DNA from: Bacteroidota bacterium
Lineage (GTDB): Bacteria; Bacteroidota; Bacteroidia; B-17B0; Aurantibacillaceae
Length of the DNA stretch: 64,000 bases
Direction: 5' to 3'
Assembly: GCA_020403265.1 (NCBI GenBank)
Contig: JADBXZ010000051.1
Location: 1 to 64,000, forward strand
Shown here: one piece after another, positions 38,763-49,400 of the stretch
Numbering within the stretch: the stretch's first letter is position 1
Layout of the letters: each line of letters begins with the position of its first letter
Position numbers and translations under genes: made by a program
Notes under the pieces: generated by a model
The model's database searches: none
What the model was told of the DNA's origin: nothing
Seen by the model: the letters and a program-made list of their open reading frames with translations, nothing else

Positions 38763-40835
38763 TCAAATCTTCACCCCAATCACACACACATCATCAACTT
38801 GCTCCAAATTTCCTTTCCATTGGTTGAAAAAATGTTTCAAGGCATTGGCCTGTTCGCTTGGCGGAGACTGGCAATTAGCAACTAATACATCGCAAAACTG
38901 TTTGTATTTTAATTTCTTACCTTTTGGTCCGCCAAATTGATCTGGATATCCATCGGTAAACAAATAAATGGTATCGCCTTTTTCAACGTCTAATTTTTGA
39001 GTAGTAAACTTTTGTATATTATCTTCTATAAAAGCACCTACCGGAAACTTATCCCCTTTTACTTCAATAATTCTGCCATCCTTTTTCAAATGATAAATAG
39101 GATTGTTGGCACCGGCAAAGCGCACTTCCCCGCTCTTTTTATTAATTGAAACTAGGGTAATATCCATCCCGTCTTGAATGGATGATTCGTTGTAACTTTG
39201 GTGTAAAGATTGGGTTAGGTATTCATTAACCGTATCGAGAATTTTACCCGGCTCGTAAATGTTTTTCTCTAACACAGCCTTATTTAATAAATTATAATTA
39301 ACGATGCTCATCAAAGCACCCGGAACGCCATGTCCGGTGCAATCAGCTGCTGCCACAAATACATATTCCTCTGTTTGCTCCAACCAATAAAAATCACCAC
39401 TTAAAATATCCTTTGGTTGGTACAACACAAACGAGTCGGGTAAAACAGTACGCCAATATTTTAAAGGTGGTAAAATAGCTTCCTGAATGCGTGTGGCGTA
39501 CTTAATACTATCGTTAATGTCTTTGTTCTTTTCCTCAACCAAATGCTTTTGCAGTTCAATGATGCTATTTTTTTCGCTAAGTAAGTTGTTTGCATGACGT
39601 TGTTTTGTAACACCCCTTACCAACAAAAATGAAACGCCAATTAAAAGCAAACAACCTCCCAAAGCTGCGTATATAATCAATTGCTTGTTGTTGGCCTCTA
39701 ATTCTTTTTTCTCCAGTTCTAATTTAGTTTTAGCCGTTTCATACTTGGTTTGCATGTCGTTTAAAGACTTAATACCTTCACGAGAATAAATACTGTCCTT
39801 AATTGTTAAGCATGAATCCTGAAAAGCAAACGATTTAGGGTAATTCCCTAATTTGTGGGCCACCTCAGCTAAATTATAATATAAATTTTCTTTTACTGCC
39901 AAATCATTTTGGTCAACATACTTTAATGCTTCATCGTAGTATTTTTCGGCGTTTACAAAATCTTTATTATTATAAGAAATATTGCCAATATTAATGTAGC
40001 AAATTGCAATAGCATTAAGTCGGTTATACTTTTTATTTATTTCAATTGCTTCAAAATAATATTTATTGGCAGTAGTATACAATTTTTTAGCTGAAAAAAC
40101 CGTACCTAAATTTGCAAGTAACACTGCTACTTCTACATCGTGTCCACGACTTCTCCGAATTTTTAAGGCTCTTTCATAATATTCAATAGCTAAATCATTA
40201 TTATTTTGATTAGAATAAATGTTTCCCAAACCTACATATGCAGCGGCAACATGGCTACTGAATCTATTCGACTTAGCTAATTCCAAAGATTTATTATAAA
40301 ACTCAATGGCTTTAGCAATATTTTTAAGTTTGTAATTAATTAACCCGATTTGAAAATAAGCCGAAGCTATAAAATTTTGATCTTGTTGCTTTTCAAAATC
40401 TTTTAAAGAAGAAAAAAACAAATCTATTGCCGTTTTATAATCGTTTGTTTTTAAATAATATTTGCCCAAGGCATAATTAGCTTTGGCAAGGTGTTGTTGC
40501 TTTTTAAATTCCTGTGATTTTAGTTTCAATTGAGATAAGGTTGTAAATGCTTTATTGAGTTGATTTAGTCTTATGGCATAAGTGCCATAATAATAAGCAG
40601 CATTCAAGTAATTTACTGTGTCGTACTCTTTTACCTCAAAATATAGTCTCTCTGCTAATTTGCTCCCCTCTATTTCATCAACATAAATAAACTCTTCTAA
40701 CATTTGCCACTGTAGAGCGATTTTACAATTCTCTGTTTTGCAATTGGAAAGTTCCTGCTTAAGAGAATCAACAGATGGCTGAGCCCAAGCCTGAGTCAGA
40801 AAAACAAAAAAAACTATGAATAACCTGTATTTCAA
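38763..40835 (-). CDS. TPR-repeat, TM protein with C-terminal SpoIIE/PP2C phosphatase domain
   Basis: SGDFYWLEQ...ADCTGHGVPGALMS, YLFTDGYPDQFGGPKGKK; TPRs; TTG start at 40835 gives LKYRLFIVFFVFLTQAWAQ signal peptide; tool start 40862 lies inside a terminator hairpin. Confidence 0.85.
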   Translation of the reverse strand: MKYRLFIVFFVFLTQAWAQPSVDSLKQELSNCKTENCKIALQWQMLEEFIYVDEIEGSKLAERLYFEVKEYDTVNYLNAAYYYGTYAIRLNQLNKAFTTLSQLKLKSQEFKKQQHLAKANYALGKYYLKTNDYKTAIDLFFSSLKDFEKQQDQNFIASAYFQIGLINYKLKNIAKAIEFYNKSLELAKSNRFSSHVAAAYVGLGNIYSNQNNNDLAIEYYERALKIRRSRGHDVEVAVLLANLGTVFSAKKLYTTANKYYFEAIEINKKYNRLNAIAICYINIGNISYNNKDFVNAEKYYDEALKYVDQNDLAVKENLYYNLAEVAHKLGNYPKSFAFQDSCLTIKDSIYSREGIKSLNDMQTKYETAKTKLELEKKELEANNKQLIIYAALGGCLLLIGVSFLLVRGVTKQRHANNLLSEKNSIIELQKHLVEEKNKDINDSIKYATRIQEAILPPLKYWRTVLPDSFVLYQPKDILSGDFYWLEQTEEYVFVAAADCTGHGVPGALMSIVNYNLLNKAVLEKNIYEPGKILDTVNEYLTQSLHQSYNESSIQDGMDITLVSINKKSGEVRFAGANNPIYHLKKDGRIIEVKGDKFPVGAFIEDNIQKFTTQKLDVEKGDTIYLFTDGYPDQFGGPKGKKLKYKQFCDVLVANCQSPPSEQANALKHFFNQWKGNLEQVDDVCVIGVKI

Positions 40836-40838
40836 AAC

Positions 40839-40866
40839 AAAAAAGCCGGTGCACATGTGCACCGGC
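40839..40866 (-). terminator. Rho-independent terminator of 40884-41288 gene
   Basis: Perfect palindrome GCCGGTGCACATGTGCACCGGC followed on minus strand by T6. Confidence 0.85.
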
Positions 40867-40883
40867 CTCTAATTTAATCATTT

Positions 40884-41288
40884 CTATTGATTAGCAGTTA
40901 ATCTCAATGAAGTTGCTTTTGGTTTTCCACCTACATTCACCATGATGTATCTCACATTGCTGTTCACCACAAAACCCATCTCTTTTGCAAATGCCTGTTC
41001 AAATTCTATTGGATTACCAAATCGGTCATTTAAAACACCAATTCCGGTTTCGTAATTAATACTTTGTATGGTGCCGCGCTCAACAGGATCCAAAGATGCA
41101 CCGTAAGTAACACCACCTGATACAACAGTTTCAAATTGTACAATCATGTCTTTTACCAAACCCAATTGTTCCCCATAGGGTTGTACGTATGGGTAATCCA
41201 CTCGCGTTGATGTATCGGTTACTGTTCCTGTTGATCGCATTGAACCCGGGTCTGTTTTTACGTCTTTTACTTTTCCTCTAATGGCCAT
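40884..41288 (-). CDS. Conserved-looking hypothetical protein
   Basis: 134 aa, intact ORF with its own terminator; no family recognised. Confidence 0.65.
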   Translation of the reverse strand: MAIRGKVKDVKTDPGSMRSTGTVTDTSTRVDYPYVQPYGEQLGLVKDMIVQFETVVSGGVTYGASLDPVERGTIQSINYETGIGVLNDRFGNPIEFEQAFAKEMGFVVNSNVRYIMVNVGGKPKATSLRLTANQ

Positions 41289-41464
41289 AGTTTTATGTTT
41301 TTAATTGGTTAATTGCCTCTAATATAAACCTAATTAATTAAAAACAAAAGTTCATTAAACAACTATTTTACAAGTGGAGAAATTTGATTACAGATGTTAT
41401 TATTTGGTAACATCTGCTCAATCTATTATTAACAATTAATTCATTAGGCCGACTGTGAAACGTT

Positions 41465-43966
41465 TTACTTACCAAAATCCAAACCATCCTGGTTACCTTG
41501 GTTTTGATCGCCCATACCTTTCATCTGTTTACCTCGTTTAAAAATACTGGCATCCATTTTACCAAATAAATAGGTAACAGTAAATCTAAAAAATCGGTTT
41601 TCTCTTCGTCTGCTTAACTCCTGTATGTAAAAAGGTGTCTCATAATAAGTTCCCATTCTTCGAGTATTCATCACATCGCTTACAGTGGCATTAAATATCC
41701 ATTTCACACCAATCATTTTATTTACACTCACATCAAAGCCATAATTAGGTTGAGAATAACCTAGTAATAAAATTCGTGGCGACTCATAACTGCCATTCAT
41801 TTGAAGTGTAAAGTTTTTAGGAAACTTATAACTAATGGTTGATTTGACGTTATAAGCATAACCAGTAGATGTAACAACGGGTTCAGTTGGCACCACCAAT
41901 CCGCGCAAATAAATATAAAAAGCGTTGGCGTTTAGCATTACATCTAAGTTTTTAAACAGCGTATACTTGAAGGTATGCTCCATTCCGTATCGGATACTAT
42001 TGGAACCATTAACCGTTGTATTGACCAAAACATTTGGATTATTTGGATCAGGATACGCCACATCCGTAATTGGTTGCTCCTCGTATCTAAAATAACCGCT
42101 GCCTAAATAGTTCCCCTTTTCAAAAATTTTATTGTAATTCAACTCAGCAATGTTTTTAAACTCCGGTTTTAATTGTGGATTCCCAATACGGTAATTTTGC
42201 GCATCGGCAAACATTACTACGGGCATTAATTGAAAGAAATTTGGTCTCTGAATTTTTCTGCTGAAATTTAATTGAAGTTCTTGTTGCTTTGCTAATTTCT
42301 TTGAGAAATATATGCCGGGGAAAATGGATTTTAAAATGTCATTGGTTGTTGATGGGTAATTGTATGAAAACGAAATATTTTTGTCTGTTATATTTCCAAG
42401 ATAATACGATTGCTCAAAACGCAATCCGGCTTGATAACCTATACCCCAAATGGTTGTACTATTATAGTTAACATAGGCAGCGTTAATCATGTCGTCTATC
42501 ACATAAATATTACTCATGGCACTGTCTCTCACATATTCGTTTTTTGAATAACTGTAATTAGAGGTCGTATTTGCTTGTGTTGTTTGTTTGTAATAGGCTT
42601 TAACACCTGCCTCAAACTTTTTAGTTTCTGAAATAGGATTAACGTAATCTAATTGAAAAACCCCTTGATTGGCATAATTAGTTCCCTTGTTATTTTGCAA
42701 ACTCACCGGGAAATTAGGCAAATAGGTAGAAAACAAAAAACCATTATCTGCAATTGTTCTGTTGTAACTTACATCTGCCGTAAGCTCTTTACCAACCTTA
42801 GGATATGTTTTTTTATAAAGAAGTTGCGCGTTATAATTATAAAATTTCGCAAATTGTTCATTTACGCGTTCTGCACTTAATAATGAAACTTTATCCTTAT
42901 CCAATAATTCAAAACTTTGATCGTCACTAGATTTAATTTTTCCGGAAACTATCATCCCGTTTAAAGAAATCATGTTACGGATATTTATATTATAATCAAT
43001 CCCCAATCTACCAAAATTAAAAACGTTTTGGAAATTTGTATTATTCTCTTGATTAAAATAACCGGTAACCGTTTTATTTTTTGCCGTATCCAGTTGTGTT
43101 CTGTTTGTAAAACCTTTGGTTCTGTTCATTTGTTGGTTATAGGAGTACATTCCACTGATATTCCAACGACCTTCTTTTACATTTAAATTCATCATGCCAC
43201 CATAGCGATCGCCGGTTCCAACGTAGGCCATTGCCATACCATTATAACCCGGTTTTAAATTCTTTTTCATGATGATATTTAAAATACCACCGGTAGCATT
43301 GGCATCAAATTTTACAGATGGATTAGTGATGATTTCTACCCTGTCTATTTGATCGGCCGGGATTTGTTGTAAAGTTAAATTACTTGGTCTTCCATCAACA
43401 AAAATAATCGGACTTTGATTTCTTAACTGAGCGTTACCATCTGCATCTACCGTTACACCGGGCACATTTTTCATTACATCAACACCAGTTCCGCCTTTCA
43501 CTGATAAATCCTTATCAACATTATAAACACGTTTATCAATGGATAAGTTAACAGAACTTTTTTGAGTCGTCACTTCCACCTCACCTAATAATTTTTCATC
43601 AGGCTCTAACTTCATGTCTCCTAAATCAACCTCTAACTTATTAGGCACTTGAATAAAAAACTTAGAAATACTCGTCTTATAGCCAATCTGACTTATTTTA
43701 AGTCTAAAGCCACCCATTGGAGGCAAATTTTCGATATTGAACTCACCATTATCTTTTGCTAAAACACCATTTAAAATACTGTCTTTATTATACCAAAGCA
43801 CAACAACCGATGCAAATTCAACCGGCTTTTTTGTTTTAGAATCTATTACCTTTCCGTAAACACGACCTTTCAAATCTTTCATGGCTTTCATCATCGGATT
43901 ATTACCTTGTGAGAAGCATAAGCTAGTGATGAAGATACTTAGAAAGAGGGGAATTATTTTTTTCAT
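41465..43966 (-). CDS. TonB-dependent receptor-like outer membrane beta-barrel protein with carboxypeptidase-regulatory-like domain
   Basis: GRVYGKVIDSKTKKPVEFASVVV; GVDVMKNVPGVTVDADGNAQLRNQSPIIFVDGRPSNLTLQQIPADQIDRVEIITNPSVKFDANATGGILNIIMKK. Confidence 0.92.
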   Translation of the reverse strand: MKKIIPLFLSIFITSLCFSQGNNPMMKAMKDLKGRVYGKVIDSKTKKPVEFASVVVLWYNKDSILNGVLAKDNGEFNIENLPPMGGFRLKISQIGYKTSISKFFIQVPNKLEVDLGDMKLEPDEKLLGEVEVTTQKSSVNLSIDKRVYNVDKDLSVKGGTGVDVMKNVPGVTVDADGNAQLRNQSPIIFVDGRPSNLTLQQIPADQIDRVEIITNPSVKFDANATGGILNIIMKKNLKPGYNGMAMAYVGTGDRYGGMMNLNVKEGRWNISGMYSYNQQMNRTKGFTNRTQLDTAKNKTVTGYFNQENNTNFQNVFNFGRLGIDYNINIRNMISLNGMIVSGKIKSSDDQSFELLDKDKVSLLSAERVNEQFAKFYNYNAQLLYKKTYPKVGKELTADVSYNRTIADNGFLFSTYLPNFPVSLQNNKGTNYANQGVFQLDYVNPISETKKFEAGVKAYYKQTTQANTTSNYSYSKNEYVRDSAMSNIYVIDDMINAAYVNYNSTTIWGIGYQAGLRFEQSYYLGNITDKNISFSYNYPSTTNDILKSIFPGIYFSKKLAKQQELQLNFSRKIQRPNFFQLMPVVMFADAQNYRIGNPQLKPEFKNIAELNYNKIFEKGNYLGSGYFRYEEQPITDVAYPDPNNPNVLVNTTVNGSNSIRYGMEHTFKYTLFKNLDVMLNANAFYIYLRGLVVPTEPVVTSTGYAYNVKSTISYKFPKNFTLQMNGSYESPRILLLGYSQPNYGFDVSVNKMIGVKWIFNATVSDVMNTRRMGTYYETPFYIQELSRRRENRFFRFTVTYLFGKMDASIFKRGKQMKGMGDQNQGNQDGLDFGK

Positions 43967-44069
43967 TAAAATTAAAAATCAAGAACACAAAAATAAAGGA
44001 ATGGTTTATAATTTCAGCCGATTTTTCGTTAAATGGCAGCTTTAGATATAAAAACGGCGTTAATAGATG

Positions 44070-44783
44070 TTAATAAATTAACTCCGCGGCAAAAAGCGAT
44101 TCGAAATGGTTAAGCAAAAACTTTTTTACTTCTTTCATATCAACTGAATGATTAAGTTCTTTTTGAATACTTGTTACTGCCTTATCTGTAATACCACAAG
44201 GGATAATATTGTTGAAATAATTTAAGTCTGAATTTACATTCAATGCTAAACCGTGCATTGTTACCCATCTACTGCATTTAACACCCATTGCACAAATTTT
44301 TCGTGCCTTACCAGGCGCATCAGGTTCAAGCCATACACCGGTTTCCCCTTTGCTTCTTTCCCCAACAATTCCAAACTCTTTTAAAGTTAAAATTACAGTC
44401 TCTTCCAGTAAACGCAGGTATTTGTGAATGTCTGTAAAAAAATGATCCAAATCCAATATTGGATATACAACCAATTGGCCGGGCCCATGATAAGTTATGT
44501 CTCCTCCTCTATTTATCTTATAATACGATGCGTTATTTTCTTTAAGTTCTGATTCATTTACCAATAAATTTTTTTCATCCCCACTTTTTCCAAGTGTGTA
44601 AACATGCGGGTGTTCTACCAACAACAAATAATTTTTTGTTGTGATTGAATCTGGTTCCTGAAGGTGTCGATTTTTGGTTTTTTGTTCAACAATTGAATTA
44701 AATAAGGCCTCTTGGTAATCCCAACAAGCCTTGTAATCCATCAATCCTAAATCTTTTACTATTACGTGTTTGGAATTAATCAA
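44070..44783 (-). CDS. lipB: Lipoyl(octanoyl) transferase
   Basis: YTLGKSGDEKNLL, INRGGDITYHGPGQLVVYPILDL, KICAMGVKCSRWVTMHGLALNVN. Confidence 0.95.
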   Translation of the reverse strand: MINSKHVIVKDLGLMDYKACWDYQEALFNSIVEQKTKNRHLQEPDSITTKNYLLLVEHPHVYTLGKSGDEKNLLVNESELKENNASYYKINRGGDITYHGPGQLVVYPILDLDHFFTDIHKYLRLLEETVILTLKEFGIVGERSKGETGVWLEPDAPGKARKICAMGVKCSRWVTMHGLALNVNSDLNYFNNIIPCGITDKAVTSIQKELNHSVDMKEVKKFLLNHFESLFAAELIY

Positions 44784-45763
44784 AATTTACTTAATTCATT
44801 TTTCAAATGATTAATGACGTTCACCTCAACTGGGTCAACATTTTTATTTTCTGCAATGTAACAGCTAACGTAATCGCCAATGTTGATTAAATAAAAAAAC
44901 TGTTCTAGCTTCGTATTGCCTTTAGCTTCAATATCAATAACTTTGGCGGAGAATTTTTGAAATAAAGGTTTACAAACTTCATAACGTTTTTTTGTTCTGC
45001 TAAAGTCAAAGGAAGTGTGAAAAGTAACTACAACCAAATTCTCATTTCTTTCAGTCCAACCTACTAATTCATTATGGTTCATTTCAGGAAAAACATGATG
45101 CCAGCATAATTGTTTGCCATTCTCATTCACTTGCTGTCTGAATCTTACGCATACACCCTCACTTCCACCTAAACTATAAATCACGGCTAATTTACCGGTT
45201 AAATCATCAGCTATTGTTTTAGCTTCATTTTTAATTTGACTGTTAAAGTCAATTAAAAGTTGTTGTGATTGTTCAACCTCCTCTAACAAAGAAGCAGGAG
45301 CTAATTTCTTTTGTATGAAAATTTTAATGAGTTGCACTAAGGAAAAACCAATGCAAGAGCGTGGCGGCTGTCCCCCTGGAATCTCAATGAATTCAATTAA
45401 ATTTTGCTTTGCCAATTCTAAAATTTTCCCTCCACTTGTTACACAAACTATTTGAGCATGCTTGCTCATAGCTTGTTCCATGGCCTGCACTGTTTCTTCT
45501 GTGTTACCGGAGTAACTCGACACAATCAATAATGTATTTTCATTAACGAAAGCAGGCAAAAAATAATCCTTATTAATTAAAACAGGCACTTTAACAGAAT
45601 CCATTAATACTTCTGTAAGTATAGTTCCTCCAATACCAGATCCCCCTAAACCAGTCACTACTACATTATGTATTGGCTTATTTGGCTCGCTGACTACAGC
45701 TGAATTGGCTATCGAAAGGGCTTCTTTTAATTGATTCGGAAAATTATCGACAAGTTTAATCAT
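44780..45763 (-). CDS. Bifunctional phosphoglucose/phosphomannose isomerase-like SIS-domain protein
   Basis: VVTGLGGSGIGGTIL, SSYSGNTEETVQAM, FPEMNHNELVGW; 4-nt overlap with lipB. Confidence 0.85.
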   Translation of the reverse strand: MIKLVDNFPNQLKEALSIANSAVVSEPNKPIHNVVVTGLGGSGIGGTILTEVLMDSVKVPVLINKDYFLPAFVNENTLLIVSSYSGNTEETVQAMEQAMSKHAQIVCVTSGGKILELAKQNLIEFIEIPGGQPPRSCIGFSLVQLIKIFIQKKLAPASLLEEVEQSQQLLIDFNSQIKNEAKTIADDLTGKLAVIYSLGGSEGVCVRFRQQVNENGKQLCWHHVFPEMNHNELVGWTERNENLVVVTFHTSFDFSRTKKRYEVCKPLFQKFSAKVIDIEAKGNTKLEQFFYLINIGDYVSCYIAENKNVDPVEVNVINHLKNELSKF

Positions 45764-45800
45764 AGACTTACAAATTTAAAAAATTCAATTAAATTTTCAA

Positions 45801-46358
45801 TTAAAATTTTCCTTCGTTTAACAACAACTTTGTTTTCAAAACACCAACCATGCTTAATGAATCTGTTATTTCGCCATTCATTACCATTTGATACACAGTT
45901 TCAAAAGGTAATTTTTTAACAACCAACTCCTCACTCTCCTCGGGTTCAGATTCTTCAAAAGAAAGGCCTTGTGCAAGATAAATGTGACAATATTCGTCTG
46001 TTGCAGAATTACTGGTATGCATATTACAAAGCAATGTAAATTTGTTAGCAACAATGCCGGTTTCTTCTTTCAATTCACGCTTTGCAGATTCCAAAGGGCT
46101 ATCATTTAATGGCCCGCCACCTTCAATGATTTCCCAACTATAAGAGTTAAGTGGAAATCTCCATTGACCTACGATCCAAGTATTATGATCTTCATCTAAT
46201 GGAATTATACCAATAGCCAGATTTTTGAAGTGAATTGTTCCATAAATTCCAGGCCTAGAAGCAGGATTAATCACTTCATGATGATTTACCTCTATCCATG
46301 GCGATTCATAAACTTTTTTAACAGAATTAATTTTCCATGGATTTGTTTGGTGGCTCAT
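45801..46358 (-). CDS. NUDIX hydrolase
   Basis: GGGPLNDSPLESAKRELKEETGI Nudix box. Confidence 0.92.
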   Translation of the reverse strand: MSHQTNPWKINSVKKVYESPWIEVNHHEVINPASRPGIYGTIHFKNLAIGIIPLDEDHNTWIVGQWRFPLNSYSWEIIEGGGPLNDSPLESAKRELKEETGIVANKFTLLCNMHTSNSATDEYCHIYLAQGLSFEESEPEESEELVVKKLPFETVYQMVMNGEITDSLSMVGVLKTKLLLNEGKF

Positions 46359-46402
46359 AATATAGATTAGTCTAAAGATTAAAAATAATTATCACACTTT
46401 TT

Positions 46403-46418
46403 ATTTGTCTCGACAAAT
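46403..46418. promoter_or_regulatory. Inverted repeat upstream of SprB-like gene
   Basis: ATTTGTC-TC-GACAAAT, immediately upstream of a TATATTTA -7-like box (46424-46431). Confidence 0.4.
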
Positions 46419-46474
46419 TTTACTATATTTATCGATATAATTTTATAGGTTGTAAAAATACGTTAAAAAAATTT

Positions 46475-49400
46475 ATGCGCCCTTTTGGTTCTATAAAACA
46501 GCTTTTACTAAACGCTAGTCTCATGCTTTGTAGTTTTTTAACATTTGGGCAGGATTTGTATTGGATTGGCAGTTCAGGAAGTTTTAATGACCCAAATCAC
46601 TGGAGCTTGACAAAAAATGGAGTGTCAGCCGGCATAATACCGAATAAAAATATAACCATACATTTTGAAAAAGAAGAAGCAGGAACAATTGTAGTTAGTT
46701 TCGTTGGGGCATCTAACTTCAAAAAGTTACAGGTTCTTAATTCTTTAACACAATATCATTTTATTTTTTCCAATTTTTCTGAAACTAGTATATGGGGTGA
46801 CTTTGAATTAGCTCCTAACAGCAAAATAAGCGGCTCAGGTAAGTTCATTTTCAATAACGAAGGATCACTTTCTAAAATTAATTTTTTAAATCAGAGTTAT
46901 GACGGAGACATCCTATTTAAAGGTGGAAATTGGCAAATAAAATCAATTAATACCTCCGACGATAACAGTTTAGTCTTGGAAGAAGGAAAATTCAATTTGA
47001 ATAATGCAAGAATCAATACAGGTAATTTCGTTAGTAAAACAGGTAACGTTCAAATTAACAATATTAATTCAATACTAGATGTAAAAAAAAGTTTCGAAAT
47101 AGGAAACTCCACACAATTTAACTCAAATGGCTTATATGTTAAAACTCCGCTTGACCTAGAACATTACAAAATATCAAATGGCGTAAACTTTGGTTCAAAC
47201 TATAAAACTTTAAACTCAACTTTTGCTGTTTGCGGGGCAACATTAAGTTCAGTTGGGATTTCTTGTTCAGGCGTTTGTGATGGTACTTTAGTTTTAAATA
47301 TTGATCCTACTTGTCCGGGTGCGCCATACACTTTAAATTGGAGTAATCCTTCATGTGCGTTGCCAACTCTGAATAATGTTGGGCCTGGTACGCATACCAT
47401 CACCGGACTTTGCGCTTGTGCAGACTTTTACAGCGTGTTGGTTTTTGATAACATTGGTAACTTACTTACAATATCGAACCAAGTTAATATTCCAGGACAA
47501 TCAGCTATCAACTTTGTGCCAATTGCTTTTGTTCAACCACTTTGTTTTGGGAATTGCAATGGTTCAATTACTGCCAATTTAAGCGGTAGTGTTGGTCCTT
47601 ATACAGTTACCATAAATGGAAGCTCGGTTGTACCGGTTCCTTCCGGTAACACAACTTATTCTATGCTTTGTGGCGGAACAAATTCCTTTTCTGTAATTGA
47701 CACAAAAGGCTGTGTTCGTAACTTCACGATTAATTTAAATCAACCGCCCACTTTAACACTTACGTCTGTTACTTCAAGCATTAATTGTAACAGTGTATGT
47801 AATGGATCAGTTGTTATTAATCCAGTTGGTGGTACACCAAATTACACCGTTGTAAGCTCCATACCTACAACAAGTAATGTGTCCACAGGAGGTTCAGTTG
47901 CATTAACAGGGCTTTGTCAGGGTGTTGTTACCACAACTATAACAGACTTTAGAGGCTGCATCAGAACTTCCACATTTACAATTAATCAGCCTCCTACTTT
48001 AACTGTTACATCAACACAGACAAATGTTGCTTGCTTTGGCTCTTGCACAGGAATTGGTTCAGTTACTCCTTCAGGAGGCACAGCTCCTTACACTTTTACC
48101 TGGACACCGGGTGGGAATAATTCCCCGATAAATTCAACACTTTGCGCAGGTGTTAACACTGTAACCATTCGGGATAATAACAATTGTACATTAGTTCAGA
48201 CTTTAACAATAACACAATCTCCTTCTATAAGTATTTCAGCAACCCAAACCAATGTACTTTGCAATGCTCAATGCAATGGTGCTGCAAGTGTGACAGCATC
48301 AGGAGGCGCTGGTGCATTTACGTTTACATGGGTGGCACCCGGAAACACAACCATTTCAACAACTCAAAGCGCAACCGGACTATGTGCAGGTGTTTACACG
48401 GTCTTTGTTAGAGATTTAAATAATTGCTTAACACAAAGTTTAGTTACAATTAACCAACCTCCAGCTTTAACAATAACGGCGCAAACACAAAGCATTCAAT
48501 GCTTTGGAGTTTGCAGTGGTGCCGCAACTGTAGTTGCAAGCGGAGGAAATGGAGCACCGTATAACGCCACATGGACACCAACAGGGTCAGGTACAATCAG
48601 CAATGCACTATGTGCCGGAAATTATACTGTAGCAGTTACAGATGCTTCAGCATGTCCTATAAGTACTGTTTTTACGATTGTTCAACCAGCATCAATCACT
48701 ATTAATGTTAGTACAACTAGTTTAAGTTGTAATGGTGTTTGCAATGGATCTATAAGTTTCACAACCTCTGGCGGTTTAGCACCAATAGCAACTCCTACGC
48801 TCCTAACACCAACAGGTTCAATTGTTGCTAATCCTCCGTATAACGCTCTTTGTGCTGGAAACTATACAATTATTGTTAGAGATGCTTCAAATTGCGTTCA
48901 AACCAGAACCGTTACTTTAGCTCAACCAAATTTATTAACAAGTAATGTTGTAACAAATTCCGTTACTTGTTTCAATGCTTGTAATGGATCGCTTTCAGGA
49001 AGCGCTGTTGGAGGTACACCAAGTTATACTCTGAGCTGGTTAACTGCAACAAGTGTTATTCCCGGAGGGTTAGTTGCCGGGGCTTGTGCTGGTACTTACA
49101 CTTTTCAAATAACAGATGCTAATGGTTGTACAAGTAATTCTGTTGTAACAATTAACCAACCGCCTGCAATCACCACCACTATTAATGCAACCAGTCCACT
49201 ATGTTTCGCAGGATGTAATGGTGTGCTAAACGCAAATGTTTCGGGTGGTGTCCCCGGTTACACATTAAATTGGTCTAATGGCTTTACTGGCAATCCAAAT
49301 ACCAATCTATGCGCCGGTGGATATACTTTGACAGTAAACGATGCGAATGGATGTACTTCAAGTTTTACTGCGGCCGTGTTGGCACCATCACCTATGACGA

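Noticed and set aside
38530-38940. 136-aa plus-strand ORF
   Set aside because: Spans the fold-back element and runs antisense to the SpoIIE phosphatase C-terminus; no protein-like features
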